This document shows positions 55,657 to 63,706 of a stretch of DNA of 64,000 nt, piece by piece. The stretch's first letter is position 1, and each line of letters begins with the position of its first letter. The notes below the pieces were generated by a model that was not told the DNA's origin, ran no database searches, and saw nothing but the letters and a program-made list of their open reading frames with translations. The DNA is from Bacteroidota bacterium (GTDB lineage Bacteria > Bacteroidota > Bacteroidia > Chitinophagales > JADIYW01), in assembly GCA_963169645.1 (NCBI GenBank), contig CAUJCO010000013.1, positions 533,923 to 597,922 of the forward strand, written 5' to 3'. Both the position numbers and the translations under genes were made by a program.

Positions 55657-56085
55657 ATGATTAATATAACAAGAAAATCTATACATTACCTGACGAATAA
55701 GCCTAAAACCTTATTCTTGATAGATGGTTTGGGAGCTATGCTTACTACGCTTTTATTGTTTGTTGTATTGAGAAATTTCAACGAATATTTTGGAGTTCCT
55801 AAGACAATTTTGACATTTCTTTCAGCAATATCTACGTGCTTCTGTTTATACTCAACAACGTGTTTCTTTTTCTTAAAAGCAAATTGGACACCGTTCATAA
55901 GAGTAATCAGCTATGCTAACTTGCTTTATTGCGTTTTGACAGTTGGACTTGTAATAACATACAACTCTGTTATCTCAACATTAGGAATAGTATATTTCTT
56001 GGTGGAAATTATAATTATATGTTTACTTGTTTACATCGAACTTAAAGTAGCGACAGCAGTTAAACAAAATAGAACAAATGACTAA
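55657..56085 (+). CDS. small membrane protein of unknown function
   Basis: 142 residues with four hydrophobic segments (about 20-42, 50-72, 83-103 and 107-130) and a charged tail. No family recognised. Cys and Phe are frequent in the second segment (TCFCLYSTTCFFFLK). It lies between two non-coding stretches and just upstream of the structured element at 56093-56225, which fits a mobile or cassette-like origin. Confidence 0.6.
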   Translation: MINITRKSIHYLTNKPKTLFLIDGLGAMLTTLLLFVVLRNFNEYFGVPKTILTFLSAISTCFCLYSTTCFFFLKANWTPFIRVISYANLLYCVLTVGLVITYNSVISTLGIVYFLVEIIIICLLVYIELKVATAVKQNRTND

Positions 56086-56092
56086 AAAAAAC

Positions 56093-56225
56093 ACAGCAGG
56101 TAACAAGGTATTACCAAAAGCAGGGGTGACTGGCTTCCCTGCATACCGGCAGGCAGGGATTGTGTATTTGTGCAAGGTTCATCTTTTGTGCTAAAAATTC
56201 CCGCCTCCGTCAATACCCAAATCGA
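56093..56225. other. structured intergenic element of foreign character
   Basis: About 130 bp with unusually G/C-rich hairpins for this AT-rich region. It has GGTAA/TTACC (56099-56115), TCCCTGC/GCAGGGA around 56135-56160, a longer pairing of GGCAGGGATT with AATTCCCGCC, and an outer GGTATT/AATACC pair near both ends. No T-run and no coding frame. It looks like a dispersed repeat, an attC-like recombination site or an RNA element. Confidence 0.45.
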
Positions 56226-56285
56226 TCATGAACTAATACATTATAAACTTCTCATTTTTGTAAAAAAATTTCAAAACGATAAAAA

Positions 56286-56744
56286 ATGAAAAAAATTCAA
56301 TTCACTAAAGAGATTAATGCTTCTGCACAAAAAGTGTATGAAGTAATGCTTGGGTTAATCCAAAAAAGCGACTATGAGTATTGGACTGCAGCATTTAATC
56401 CAACATCAACATACGAAGGAAATTGGGAAAAAGGCAGTAAAATATTATTTGTAGGCACAGATGAAAATGGAAAAAAAGGAGGTATGGTATCAGAAATTGT
56501 GGAACACCAACCTGCCCAATTTGTTTCCATTAGACATTATGGTTTCTTAGATGGCGACACAGAAATCACCACCGGCGAACAAGTAGAAAAATGGGCCGGT
56601 GGACACGAAAACTATCAGTATGATGAAAACAATGGAATAACAACCATAACCGTAGAATTAGATGCATTAGACGAATACTTAGATTTTTTCAACAACACCT
56701 ATCCACTTGCCTTAAATAAGCTGAAAGAAAGAGCAGAACAATAA
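56286..56744 (+). CDS. SRPBCC-fold (AHSA1-like) protein
   Basis: 152 residues. KKIQFTKEINASAQKVYEVM, NWEKGSKILFVGTDENGKKG and the closing LDEYLDFFNNTYPLALNKLK match the Bet v1-like/START fold of the activator-of-Hsp90-type family. Ligand unknown. It ends the accessory block, about 135 bp before ybeY. Confidence 0.82.
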   Translation: MKKIQFTKEINASAQKVYEVMLGLIQKSDYEYWTAAFNPTSTYEGNWEKGSKILFVGTDENGKKGGMVSEIVEHQPAQFVSIRHYGFLDGDTEITTGEQVEKWAGGHENYQYDENNGITTITVELDALDEYLDFFNNTYPLALNKLKERAEQ

Positions 56745-56851
56745 TTTGCTAAAGCTAAATCTCTTTTTCAGCATTTCTTTTTTTAGATAGATATCCTGCC
56801 TGTTCTTCATTGAAAACAAACATAACTATCCAACATTCTAAAAAACTATCG

Positions 56852-56859
56852 TACTTTTG
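56852..56859 (+). promoter_or_regulatory. -7 box of ybeY
   Basis: TACTTTTG fits TAnnTTTG, 20 bp before the ATG at 56880. No good -33 TTG. Confidence 0.45.
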
Positions 56860-56879
56860 TAGCGATTGAAAACGTATTC

Positions 56880-57311
56880 ATGGCTATTTCCTTTCATTTC
56901 GACGATGTAAAAAAACCGGATTTTTTTAAACCGGTAGCAATTAAAAACTGGTTGAAAAAAATAGCACAAACAGAGCAGTTCACCATCCAAGATTTAAACT
57001 ACATTTTTGTAACAGATGATGCCTTGTTGGAAATCAATATTGAATACTTAAACCATCACACCTACACCGATATCATCACCTTTGATAATGCTGACAGCAA
57101 AGGGAAAATTGAAAGCGATATATTTATTTCATTAGAGCGAGTGCAAGAAAATGCCAAAAAATTTAATGTTTCATTCGAGCATGAATTACATCGCGTAATG
57201 GCACATGGCGTATTGCATTTGTGTGGTTATAAAGACAAGAAAAAAGCGGACATAGCAATTATGCGTGATAAAGAAAATGAGGCATTAACACGTTGGCTAA
57301 CCAATCAATAG
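56880..57311 (+). CDS. ybeY: rRNA maturation endonuclease YbeY
   Basis: 143 residues. Metal-dependent RNase in 16S rRNA 3'-end processing and ribosome quality control. The metal site reads HGVLHLCGYKD: the first two His are present and the third ligand position holds Asp instead of the usual His. TYTDIITFDNAD is the usual upstream motif. It has its own -7 box. Confidence 0.92.
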   Translation: MAISFHFDDVKKPDFFKPVAIKNWLKKIAQTEQFTIQDLNYIFVTDDALLEINIEYLNHHTYTDIITFDNADSKGKIESDIFISLERVQENAKKFNVSFEHELHRVMAHGVLHLCGYKDKKKADIAIMRDKENEALTRWLTNQ

Positions 57312-57317
57312 CACGGA

Positions 57318-57536
57318 TTATTTTTCTCTGCTAAAGGTTGTTTTCTCTATTTCATCACTACTAATATAACTATCCGTGGTTTCATCTTTCACCACTGTAT
57401 CGCGTTGCCATTCTTCTACTTTTAATTTTTCTTCTTCTTTTAAAATAGAAATATTCAACTGCTGAATATATTGTTGCAACATCGCTTGTACTTCTTCTGC
57501 TTTATCGTCCGGAACGGTGATCGTGATCGTTTTCAT
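57318..57536 (-). CDS. small acidic protein of unknown function
   Basis: 72 residues, MKTITITVPDDKAEEVQAML at the start, then a charged helix and a polar tail. The size and beta-helix start recall ribbon-helix-helix or antitoxin-like proteins, but no partner toxin is visible. It is convergent with ybeY (6 bp) and divergent from the next gene. Confidence 0.5.
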   Translation of the reverse strand: MKTITITVPDDKAEEVQAMLQQYIQQLNISILKEEEKLKVEEWQRDTVVKDETTDSYISSDEIEKTTFSREK

Positions 57537-57693
57537 TCGTTGACTATTTTAAATAATAGAATACATTACTACAAAAATTCTTACTGCAAGTTAACTAAAA
57601 AACCAATGAGAAAGTTCCAAGATTCTATCCTTACCAAGAAATATTTTAAATGTAAAAAATCCGGCACATTCTAAAAATATCTATCTTCACTTT

Positions 57694-58785
57694 ATGTTAG
57701 ACAAATTTAGAAGTATGGTTCGGATAGATATGCAGAAATTACGTTCTGCAGATTCTTCGCATCTTTTTTGGATGGATTTAACCATGCTTTTCTTAGTTGT
57801 TCTTAATTTATTGTATTTATTTTTTGGATTTTTATTTCAGTTTGATTTTTTCTCGTCGTTCATTCATTATCTATCCAACGATTTTTATACGACATATCTC
57901 AACTATGTATTTCCGCATATTTTTCATTATGATTTGATTTTTGTCGGCATCTATATTGCCGAATTACTTTTTCGTTGGGTGCGTAGCATTTATAGAAAGA
58001 AATATGATAAATGGTGGTTTCATCCTTTTGTGCATTGGTACGATGTTATCATGTGCATACCAATTGTCAGCGGTTATAATTTTTTTGGTATTGTTCGGTT
58101 GTTTGGTTTAATGTATCGCTTGCAACGTTTAGGCGTTTTTGATTTAACCAAAACCTTTGTCTTTAAAAAATCGGCGTTGGTTTCAGAGGTTGTGGTAGAA
58201 GAAGTGGCCGACCGCGTGATTGCCAAAATGATATCTATGGCACAAGATGAGGTGCAAAAAGGCTCTCCTTTAGCTAATAAAATTGTTACCAATGTTATCA
58301 AACCGAAAGAAACAGAAATTGTTAACTACCTCACCGACCGAATTGGAGAAGCTATGAATATTTCTTACTCTCAATATCGAGGCGAATTGGAAAATTATAT
58401 TTTCAAAATAATAAAAGAGGCCATTCACGAAAATCAAGAACTTAAAACGCTGAATTATATTCCGGGCTTGGGTAATTTTATTAAAGAAACCTTGGACAGA
58501 GCTGTTGCCGATATTACCTTCAACACCATTGATAAAATTATGCAAGATATCATCGACCCCAATAATACACGCGGAATTAAAGAAGTAACACACGGTGTTA
58601 TCGAGTCGTTTTTAGATCATTCGCATCCACAAAATCAAGAATTAAATAAAATTGCAGTCGGCATTGTACACGATGCATTGGAAGAAGTAAAACAAGCCGT
58701 ATTGATGAAAGAATGGAAAGTGAAACAAGCCAAAGCTAAAAAAGCCGCTTTAGAAGAAGAAATTCGCGAATCGAAAAATATTTAA
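57694..58785 (+). CDS. membrane protein with voltage-sensor-like N-terminus
   Basis: 363 residues. Three or four hydrophobic segments (about 25-50, 75-100, 120-150) with AELLFRWVRSIYRKKYDKWW and GIVRLFGLMYRLQRLG, whose spaced Arg residues recall the S3-S4 part of ion-channel voltage sensors. The last 200 residues are amphipathic helices without membrane segments, ending in a charged coil (KQAKAKKAALEEEI). No pore loop is visible. Function unknown; the channel similarity is tentative. Confidence 0.62.
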   Translation: MLDKFRSMVRIDMQKLRSADSSHLFWMDLTMLFLVVLNLLYLFFGFLFQFDFFSSFIHYLSNDFYTTYLNYVFPHIFHYDLIFVGIYIAELLFRWVRSIYRKKYDKWWFHPFVHWYDVIMCIPIVSGYNFFGIVRLFGLMYRLQRLGVFDLTKTFVFKKSALVSEVVVEEVADRVIAKMISMAQDEVQKGSPLANKIVTNVIKPKETEIVNYLTDRIGEAMNISYSQYRGELENYIFKIIKEAIHENQELKTLNYIPGLGNFIKETLDRAVADITFNTIDKIMQDIIDPNNTRGIKEVTHGVIESFLDHSHPQNQELNKIAVGIVHDALEEVKQAVLMKEWKVKQAKAKKAALEEEIRESKNI

Positions 58786-58801
58786 CCAACAAAAACGCAC
58801 T

Positions 58802-58920
58802 TTGGCATGAAAATTGTTACTTATTTAGAAACGAAGAACAAGCGTTTTAGTTAAAAAAACATTTTCATTTGGTTGGTTTAAAATAGTCCCGGTGCGTGGT
58901 TGCCCGGGATTCTTTTTTTT
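58802..58920 (+). ncRNA. possible small RNA with sigma-54-like promoter
   Basis: TTGGCATG, four bases, TTGTT at 58802-58818 keeps the GG-to-G(C) spacing of a sigma-54 promoter but has GT for GC at -12. A transcript starting near 58829 would end at the terminator at 58885-58920, giving about 90 bases. It lies between two convergent genes and contains no reading frame. It may equally be only the leader-less terminator of the upstream gene. Confidence 0.3.
58885..58920 (+). terminator. intrinsic terminator
   Basis: AGTCCCGG (58885-58892) pairs with CCGGGATT (58904-58911, one G-U pair) around an 11-base loop, followed by C and eight T. It ends transcription from the 57694-58785 gene or the candidate small RNA. 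Confidence 0.82.
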
Positions 58921-58933
58921 AACAAATCCTGAT

Positions 58934-60193
58934 TTATTCTTCTTTTTCCAATTGCTTCAACGTGTCGGAGTTGAGTTTTTTGGTGATATCACTACTATTT
59001 TCTTCCTCTGTAGTAAGCACAAATCCATTTCCATATAAGATGTCCCAAATAGGTTGAATTTTATAAACGCTTTGATTGTAATGACTACTCAAAATTATAA
59101 CCGTGGTGTTATCTCCAATTTTACGGTTAAAAACAGAATTATAGCTATGCCACCAACCATTGTGATAAATCAACCGTGTACCATCCGGTTGGTCGGTCAT
59201 TCGCCAGCCTAAGCCGTAATTTTTATTGCCTGCTTTCTCAAAACTTTGTGGTGTATATGCCAAGCCCAACAATTCCGGTTTAATAAATCTACCGGAACTC
59301 AAGGCTTGATCCCATTTATATAAATCACGCACCGTGCTGTAAATGCCTTTATCGCCAATCACGCCATCTGTATAAACTATTTCATCTTCTACCCAACGTG
59401 AGCCTTTGTACCCTTTGGTTGCCGATTTGCGCACACTCAATGGGTCGTAATACCACGAGTCTGACATGCCCAGCGGAATGAAAATATTTTGATGGGTGAA
59501 ATCACAAAAAGGCATTCCGCTAACCTTTTCTACTATCAGCGCTAATAGCACATAATTGGTGTTGTTATATCTAAAATGTGTATCCGGTGCATTCAGTGCT
59601 TTTGGTTTATATTTATACAACATCGTCAATACATCGGAATTATGCATAAATGCTTTTTTATTTTTCCAATAGATTTCCGAAAAATTCAAATAATTTGGTA
59701 AGCCGGAACGGTGGTTAAGTAACATCCGAATCGTGATACCTTGGTATGGAAATTTCGGAAAAAATTGGTCGATTGTATCATCTAAATGCAACATATTTTG
59801 TTGCACCAACAGTAAAATGGCGGCCGATGTGAAAGTTTTAGTAGTAGAAGCAATTTGAAACGTGGAACGCGGTGTTAATTTTTCGGAAGTATGGTAATTT
59901 TTATAACCATAATACCGCTCAAAAATAGGTGTTCCTTTATAGGCAATCAATACCGATGCGTTGAAGCCTTGCAATTTTACTTTTTCTTCGAAATAACAAT
60001 CTAACTGATGTATTTTTTGTAAGATGTCGGAATCTTGTAAATCTACTTTCGGCGTTTTTTTATTTTGATAATATGCCGGATTTACCAAAGGTTGCTGAAA
60101 ACCATGATGCGGTTTATTTACATCTTGTTGGCAATATGTCAACAATACAAAACAAAACAAACTATTCCATACTAATAAAATTCGCTTTATCAT
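58934..60193 (-). CDS. class C beta-lactamase-fold serine hydrolase, lipoprotein
   Basis: About 419 residues from the ATG at 60193, with a lipobox (LLTYC) ending the signal sequence. The catalytic STTK lies in FQIASTTKTFTSAAILLL, the second motif YNN in FRYNNTNYVLLALIVEK and the third near YHNGWWHSYNS (HxG-type). Such proteins are mostly penicillin-binding-protein-like peptidases or esterases, not resistance enzymes. Natural substrate unknown. Confidence 0.88.
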   Translation of the reverse strand: MIKRILLVWNSLFCFVLLTYCQQDVNKPHHGFQQPLVNPAYYQNKKTPKVDLQDSDILQKIHQLDCYFEEKVKLQGFNASVLIAYKGTPIFERYYGYKNYHTSEKLTPRSTFQIASTTKTFTSAAILLLVQQNMLHLDDTIDQFFPKFPYQGITIRMLLNHRSGLPNYLNFSEIYWKNKKAFMHNSDVLTMLYKYKPKALNAPDTHFRYNNTNYVLLALIVEKVSGMPFCDFTHQNIFIPLGMSDSWYYDPLSVRKSATKGYKGSRWVEDEIVYTDGVIGDKGIYSTVRDLYKWDQALSSGRFIKPELLGLAYTPQSFEKAGNKNYGLGWRMTDQPDGTRLIYHNGWWHSYNSVFNRKIGDNTTVIILSSHYNQSVYKIQPIWDILYGNGFVLTTEEENSSDITKKLNSDTLKQLEKEE

Positions 60194-60334
60194 TTTCTTT
60201 TTATTCAGCCATTCTCGATTTAACATAATACAATTCCGTCGCCATAAAAATAGTAGAAATGCAAAAGAATGTTATTACATAGATATTACTATTCCATTTT
60301 AAACAAGAATTTAACTAATTTTAGAAAAATAACT

Positions 60335-60841
60335 ATGATGAGTTTTGATATTGTAAAAAGCCTGACGAACGAATTTACACACGAATGTGCTAATACCAGA
60401 AAGGTATTGGAGCGTGTGCCCATGGACAAATTAACTTGGAAACCGCACGAAAAATCTATGAGCTTGCAGCTATTAGCATCGCATACTGCTGAGATTCCGG
60501 AATGGGTGCCGCACATTTTGCAGCACAGCGAATTAGATTTTGCCCAGCAACCTTACCAACCCAAACGTATTAGCAGCTTAGATGATTTATTAAAAATTCA
60601 CGACGATGCTACTGAAGCGGCTTTAGCTGCTATTGCAAAAACAAATGCTGCTGTATTGGTAAATGAAACTTGGACGATGCGAAATGGCGATACTATTTTG
60701 CTTTCATTGCCAAAGATAGCTACGTTGCGTACGGTAGCCTTTAACCATTTATATCATCATCGCGGACAACTTACTGTATATTTACGATTGTTAAATATTC
60801 CGGTTCCGGGCATTTTCGGTCCGTCTGCAGATGAACAATAA
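60335..60841 (+). CDS. DinB-family protein
   Basis: About 168 residues of the four-helix DinB/YfiT fold. The metal-binding His set is seen in LASHTAEIPEW and FNHLYHHRGQLTVYL, and the ending VPGIFGPSADE is typical. Members are often thiol-dependent enzymes. The start may be the ATG at 60335 or 60338. Confidence 0.88.
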   Translation: MMSFDIVKSLTNEFTHECANTRKVLERVPMDKLTWKPHEKSMSLQLLASHTAEIPEWVPHILQHSELDFAQQPYQPKRISSLDDLLKIHDDATEAALAAIAKTNAAVLVNETWTMRNGDTILLSLPKIATLRTVAFNHLYHHRGQLTVYLRLLNIPVPGIFGPSADEQ

Positions 60842-60855
60842 TATCTTAATTTTTC

Positions 60856-60922
60856 AAAGAGATTACCCTTTTGAAATAAGGACAATTAAATGCCATTATC
60901 TTAAAAGGTAATCTCTTTTTTT
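60856..60922. terminator. terminator between dinB-like gene and the copper cluster
   Basis: AAAGAGATTACC with a further TTTT pairs with AAAAGGTAATCTCTTT (60903-60918) across a long loop with one bulge, followed by T on the plus strand. It may serve both convergent units. Confidence 0.7.
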
Positions 60923-60968
60923 ACTTTTTATTCTGTTACATCGATATTCAAACAGCACTATGGGAAAA

Positions 60969-61175
60969 TTAGATAGACTCCGCCTTAAATCCTGCTTTTT
61001 GGATGATTTCTATAACCTGTTGAGCATCCAAAATTGTTGTTTGCACAGATAAAATTTTATTTGGATTCGCTGTATCGACCGACCACTCCACGATTTCATT
61101 GGTTTTGTCTAAATGTGGTTTCACAGAAGCAATACAGCCTCCACAATTGATATTGGTTTTAAATTTTAATTCCAT
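60969..61175 (-). CDS. HMA-domain copper chaperone
   Basis: About 68 residues from the ATG at 61175 (MELKFKTNINCGGC); an alternative start at 61229 overlaps the CopA stop by 16 bases. The metal site is NCGGC and the ferredoxin-like fold ends IIQKAGFKAE. It passes copper to the neighbouring CopA, with which it is probably cotranscribed. Confidence 0.87.
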   Translation of the reverse strand: MELKFKTNINCGGCIASVKPHLDKTNEIVEWSVDTANPNKILSVQTTILDAQQVIEIIQKAGFKAESI

Positions 61176-61213
61176 TTTTTCAGTTTTATTATTATAAATG
61201 ATACTATTCTTTT

Positions 61214-63628
61214 TTATATCGTTTTCCATTTCAATCTTAAACTATTACTTACCACGCTCACGCTGCTAAATGCCATTGCAGCACCTGCAATCATTGGGTT
61301 TAGCAAAAATCCATTTATTGGATACAATAAACCTGCTGCAATCGGAATTCCGATAATATTATAAATAAATGCCCAAAATAAATTTTGGTGGATGGTTGCT
61401 ACTGTTTGTCGCGACAGTCGGATGGCTTTTGGTATTTTTGTTAAATCAGATGAGATGATGGTCATTTTGGCTACATCCATGGCAATATCACTTCCTTTTC
61501 CCATCGCAATGCTCACATCTGCTGTTGCCAATGCGGTGCTATCGTTAATGCCATCACCCACCATTGCTACCGTTTTTCCTTCTTTTTGAAGTCCTTTAAT
61601 AAATTCTGCTTTTTGTTGAGGTAATACTTCGGCTTTAAATGTAGTTATGCCGGTTTGTTGTGCAATGGCTTTAGCGGTTGTTTCATTATCTCCGGTGAGC
61701 ATATACACTTCAATGCCCATTTCTTGTAATTGTTGTATCGCCAATTTAGATGTTGATTTTATTTTATCGGAAATAGCAAATATGGCAAGGGCTTTTTTAC
61801 TATTTGCAAACCAAATAACCGTTTGTGCTTCACTGCTCCATATTGCTGCTCGATGTTGTAATTTTTCATCTATTTGGATATGATGTTCCATCAATAATTT
61901 TTGATTTCCAACCAGATAATAGTCTTGTTCAAATTGTGCTTTTGCTCCTTTACCGGTAATGCTATTAAAATCAGTAATTGCCACGGAAGGAATATCGGCT
62001 AAAGAAGCCACCACCGCTTCTGCTAACGGATGCTCGGATTGTTTTTCTATACTCAATAAAACAGCTGAAAGACGTGTATTTTCTTCCAGCCACTGAACGC
62101 CAGTAACCGTTGGTTTTCCTTCTGTTATGGTGCCTGTTTTATCTAAAATAACGGCGTTTATTTGTTTGGCCATTTCTAAACTTTGTGCATCTTTTATTAA
62201 AATGCCATTTTCTGCACCTTTTCCTACACCAACCATAATAGCTGTTGGTGTTGCCAACCCTAAAGCACACGGACATGCAATTACTAAAACCGTTACGGCG
62301 GTTAATAATCCTTGCACAATCCCATTTTCGCCGCCTAAAAACATCCACCCTAAAAAAGCAAGCAATGCTATAATTAATACGGTTGGCACAAAAATGGCTG
62401 CTATCTTATCTACTAATTTTTGAACCGGTGCTTTGCTACCTTGTGCTTCTTGCACTGTTTTTATTATTTGTGCCAACAAAGTGGTTTTTCCTACTTTTTC
62501 GGCTCTAAATTGAAAACTTCCTTTTTGATTGATGGTTCCGGCAAATACCTTACTATTTTGTTCTTTTAAAACAGGAACCGGTTCGCCACTAAGCATACTT
62601 TCATCTACATACGAATTACCGAAAAGTACAGTTCCATCTACAGCAATTTTTTCGCCCGGCTTTACCAGTAATAGGTCATTTACTTCAACGGCATCTATGG
62701 CAATTATTTTTTCTGTTCCATCTTTTTGTATAATGGTAACATTTTTAGGTTGAAGTCCCATGAGTTTTTTTATGGCGGTAGATGTATTTCCTTTGGCATT
62801 TTCTTCTAATAATTTACCCAACAAAATAAATGCAATAATCACGGCTGCCGCTTCAAAATATACGTGTGCTTCCAATCCTTTTTGATGCCAAAAATGCGGA
62901 AACAACATATTGAAAACACTAAACAAGTAGGCAATTCCGGTGCTTAATGCAACCAATGTATCCATATTTGCGGAGCGATGTTTGGCTTGTTTCCATGCAT
63001 TGATGAAGAAATCTCGACCTAACCACAACACTACCGGCGTTGCAAACATCCACATTATTACATTTGCATACGGAATATGCATAAAAAACATACCGATAAC
63101 AAATACCGGCAAGGCAAGTACAATAGCCCAAATTGTTTTTTGGCGAAGTTGGCGGTGTTTGTTTTCTTGTATGGTTTCCAACGCTTCTTGTTGCTGCGTT
63201 TCTGTTTCTATGAGTAAATCATAACCGGCAGCTTGTATTGCTTTTTGGAGTTGCACGGCATTGGTCATGTTCGGAAGATATTCTACCGATAAATTTCCGG
63301 TAGCAAAATTTACCGAAGCATGTACTACGCCTATTTCGTTTTTTGCTGTGTTTTCGGCACTTCCGGCACAAGAAGCACACGACATCCCTAAAACAGGAAA
63401 GTTTGTCTTTACAGTTGTTACGCCATAGCCTAAATTTTTTATGGCTTGAATGGCATTTAACACTACATCTGGTGTGGCTACTGTAATCGCTGCACGTTTA
63501 TTATTGAGTTCTACATGGTGCTGTTCTATGCCTTGAACTTGTGCTAACCCTTTATCGACAATTAAGGCACAATGCTCACTTTCTACATTTTCAAGTGGAA
63601 GATAGATAAATTCCTTCGTTGTGGACAT
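61214..63628 (-). CDS. copA: copper-translocating P-type ATPase
   Basis: 804 residues. An N-terminal degenerate HMA-like domain (about 1-72) with a single Cys (VESEHCALIVDKG) is followed by a full HMA domain (VLGMSCASCAGSAEN), eight membrane segments, the ion site VIACPCALGLATPTA, the phosphorylation motif ILDKTGTITEGK, SEHPLAEAV and GDGINDSTALATADV. It exports Cu(I) from the cytoplasm. An AraC-type regulator lies upstream. Confidence 0.96.
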   Translation of the reverse strand: MSTTKEFIYLPLENVESEHCALIVDKGLAQVQGIEQHHVELNNKRAAITVATPDVVLNAIQAIKNLGYGVTTVKTNFPVLGMSCASCAGSAENTAKNEIGVVHASVNFATGNLSVEYLPNMTNAVQLQKAIQAAGYDLLIETETQQQEALETIQENKHRQLRQKTIWAIVLALPVFVIGMFFMHIPYANVIMWMFATPVVLWLGRDFFINAWKQAKHRSANMDTLVALSTGIAYLFSVFNMLFPHFWHQKGLEAHVYFEAAAVIIAFILLGKLLEENAKGNTSTAIKKLMGLQPKNVTIIQKDGTEKIIAIDAVEVNDLLLVKPGEKIAVDGTVLFGNSYVDESMLSGEPVPVLKEQNSKVFAGTINQKGSFQFRAEKVGKTTLLAQIIKTVQEAQGSKAPVQKLVDKIAAIFVPTVLIIALLAFLGWMFLGGENGIVQGLLTAVTVLVIACPCALGLATPTAIMVGVGKGAENGILIKDAQSLEMAKQINAVILDKTGTITEGKPTVTGVQWLEENTRLSAVLLSIEKQSEHPLAEAVVASLADIPSVAITDFNSITGKGAKAQFEQDYYLVGNQKLLMEHHIQIDEKLQHRAAIWSSEAQTVIWFANSKKALAIFAISDKIKSTSKLAIQQLQEMGIEVYMLTGDNETTAKAIAQQTGITTFKAEVLPQQKAEFIKGLQKEGKTVAMVGDGINDSTALATADVSIAMGKGSDIAMDVAKMTIISSDLTKIPKAIRLSRQTVATIHQNLFWAFIYNIIGIPIAAGLLYPINGFLLNPMIAGAAMAFSSVSVVSNSLRLKWKTI

Positions 63629-63706
63629 ACCAACTTTTTTAGGCTACAAAGTTGCACATACTATTTAAATTAGATGTTGTAGTATTTTGGAAAGGATTTG
63701 TAATAT

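Noticed and set aside
55657..56225. Integron cassette with attC site
   Set aside because: ACTTAAC and GTTAAAC core-like words occur, but their order and spacing do not form a proper attC pair and no integrase is present; only the weaker structured-element call is kept.
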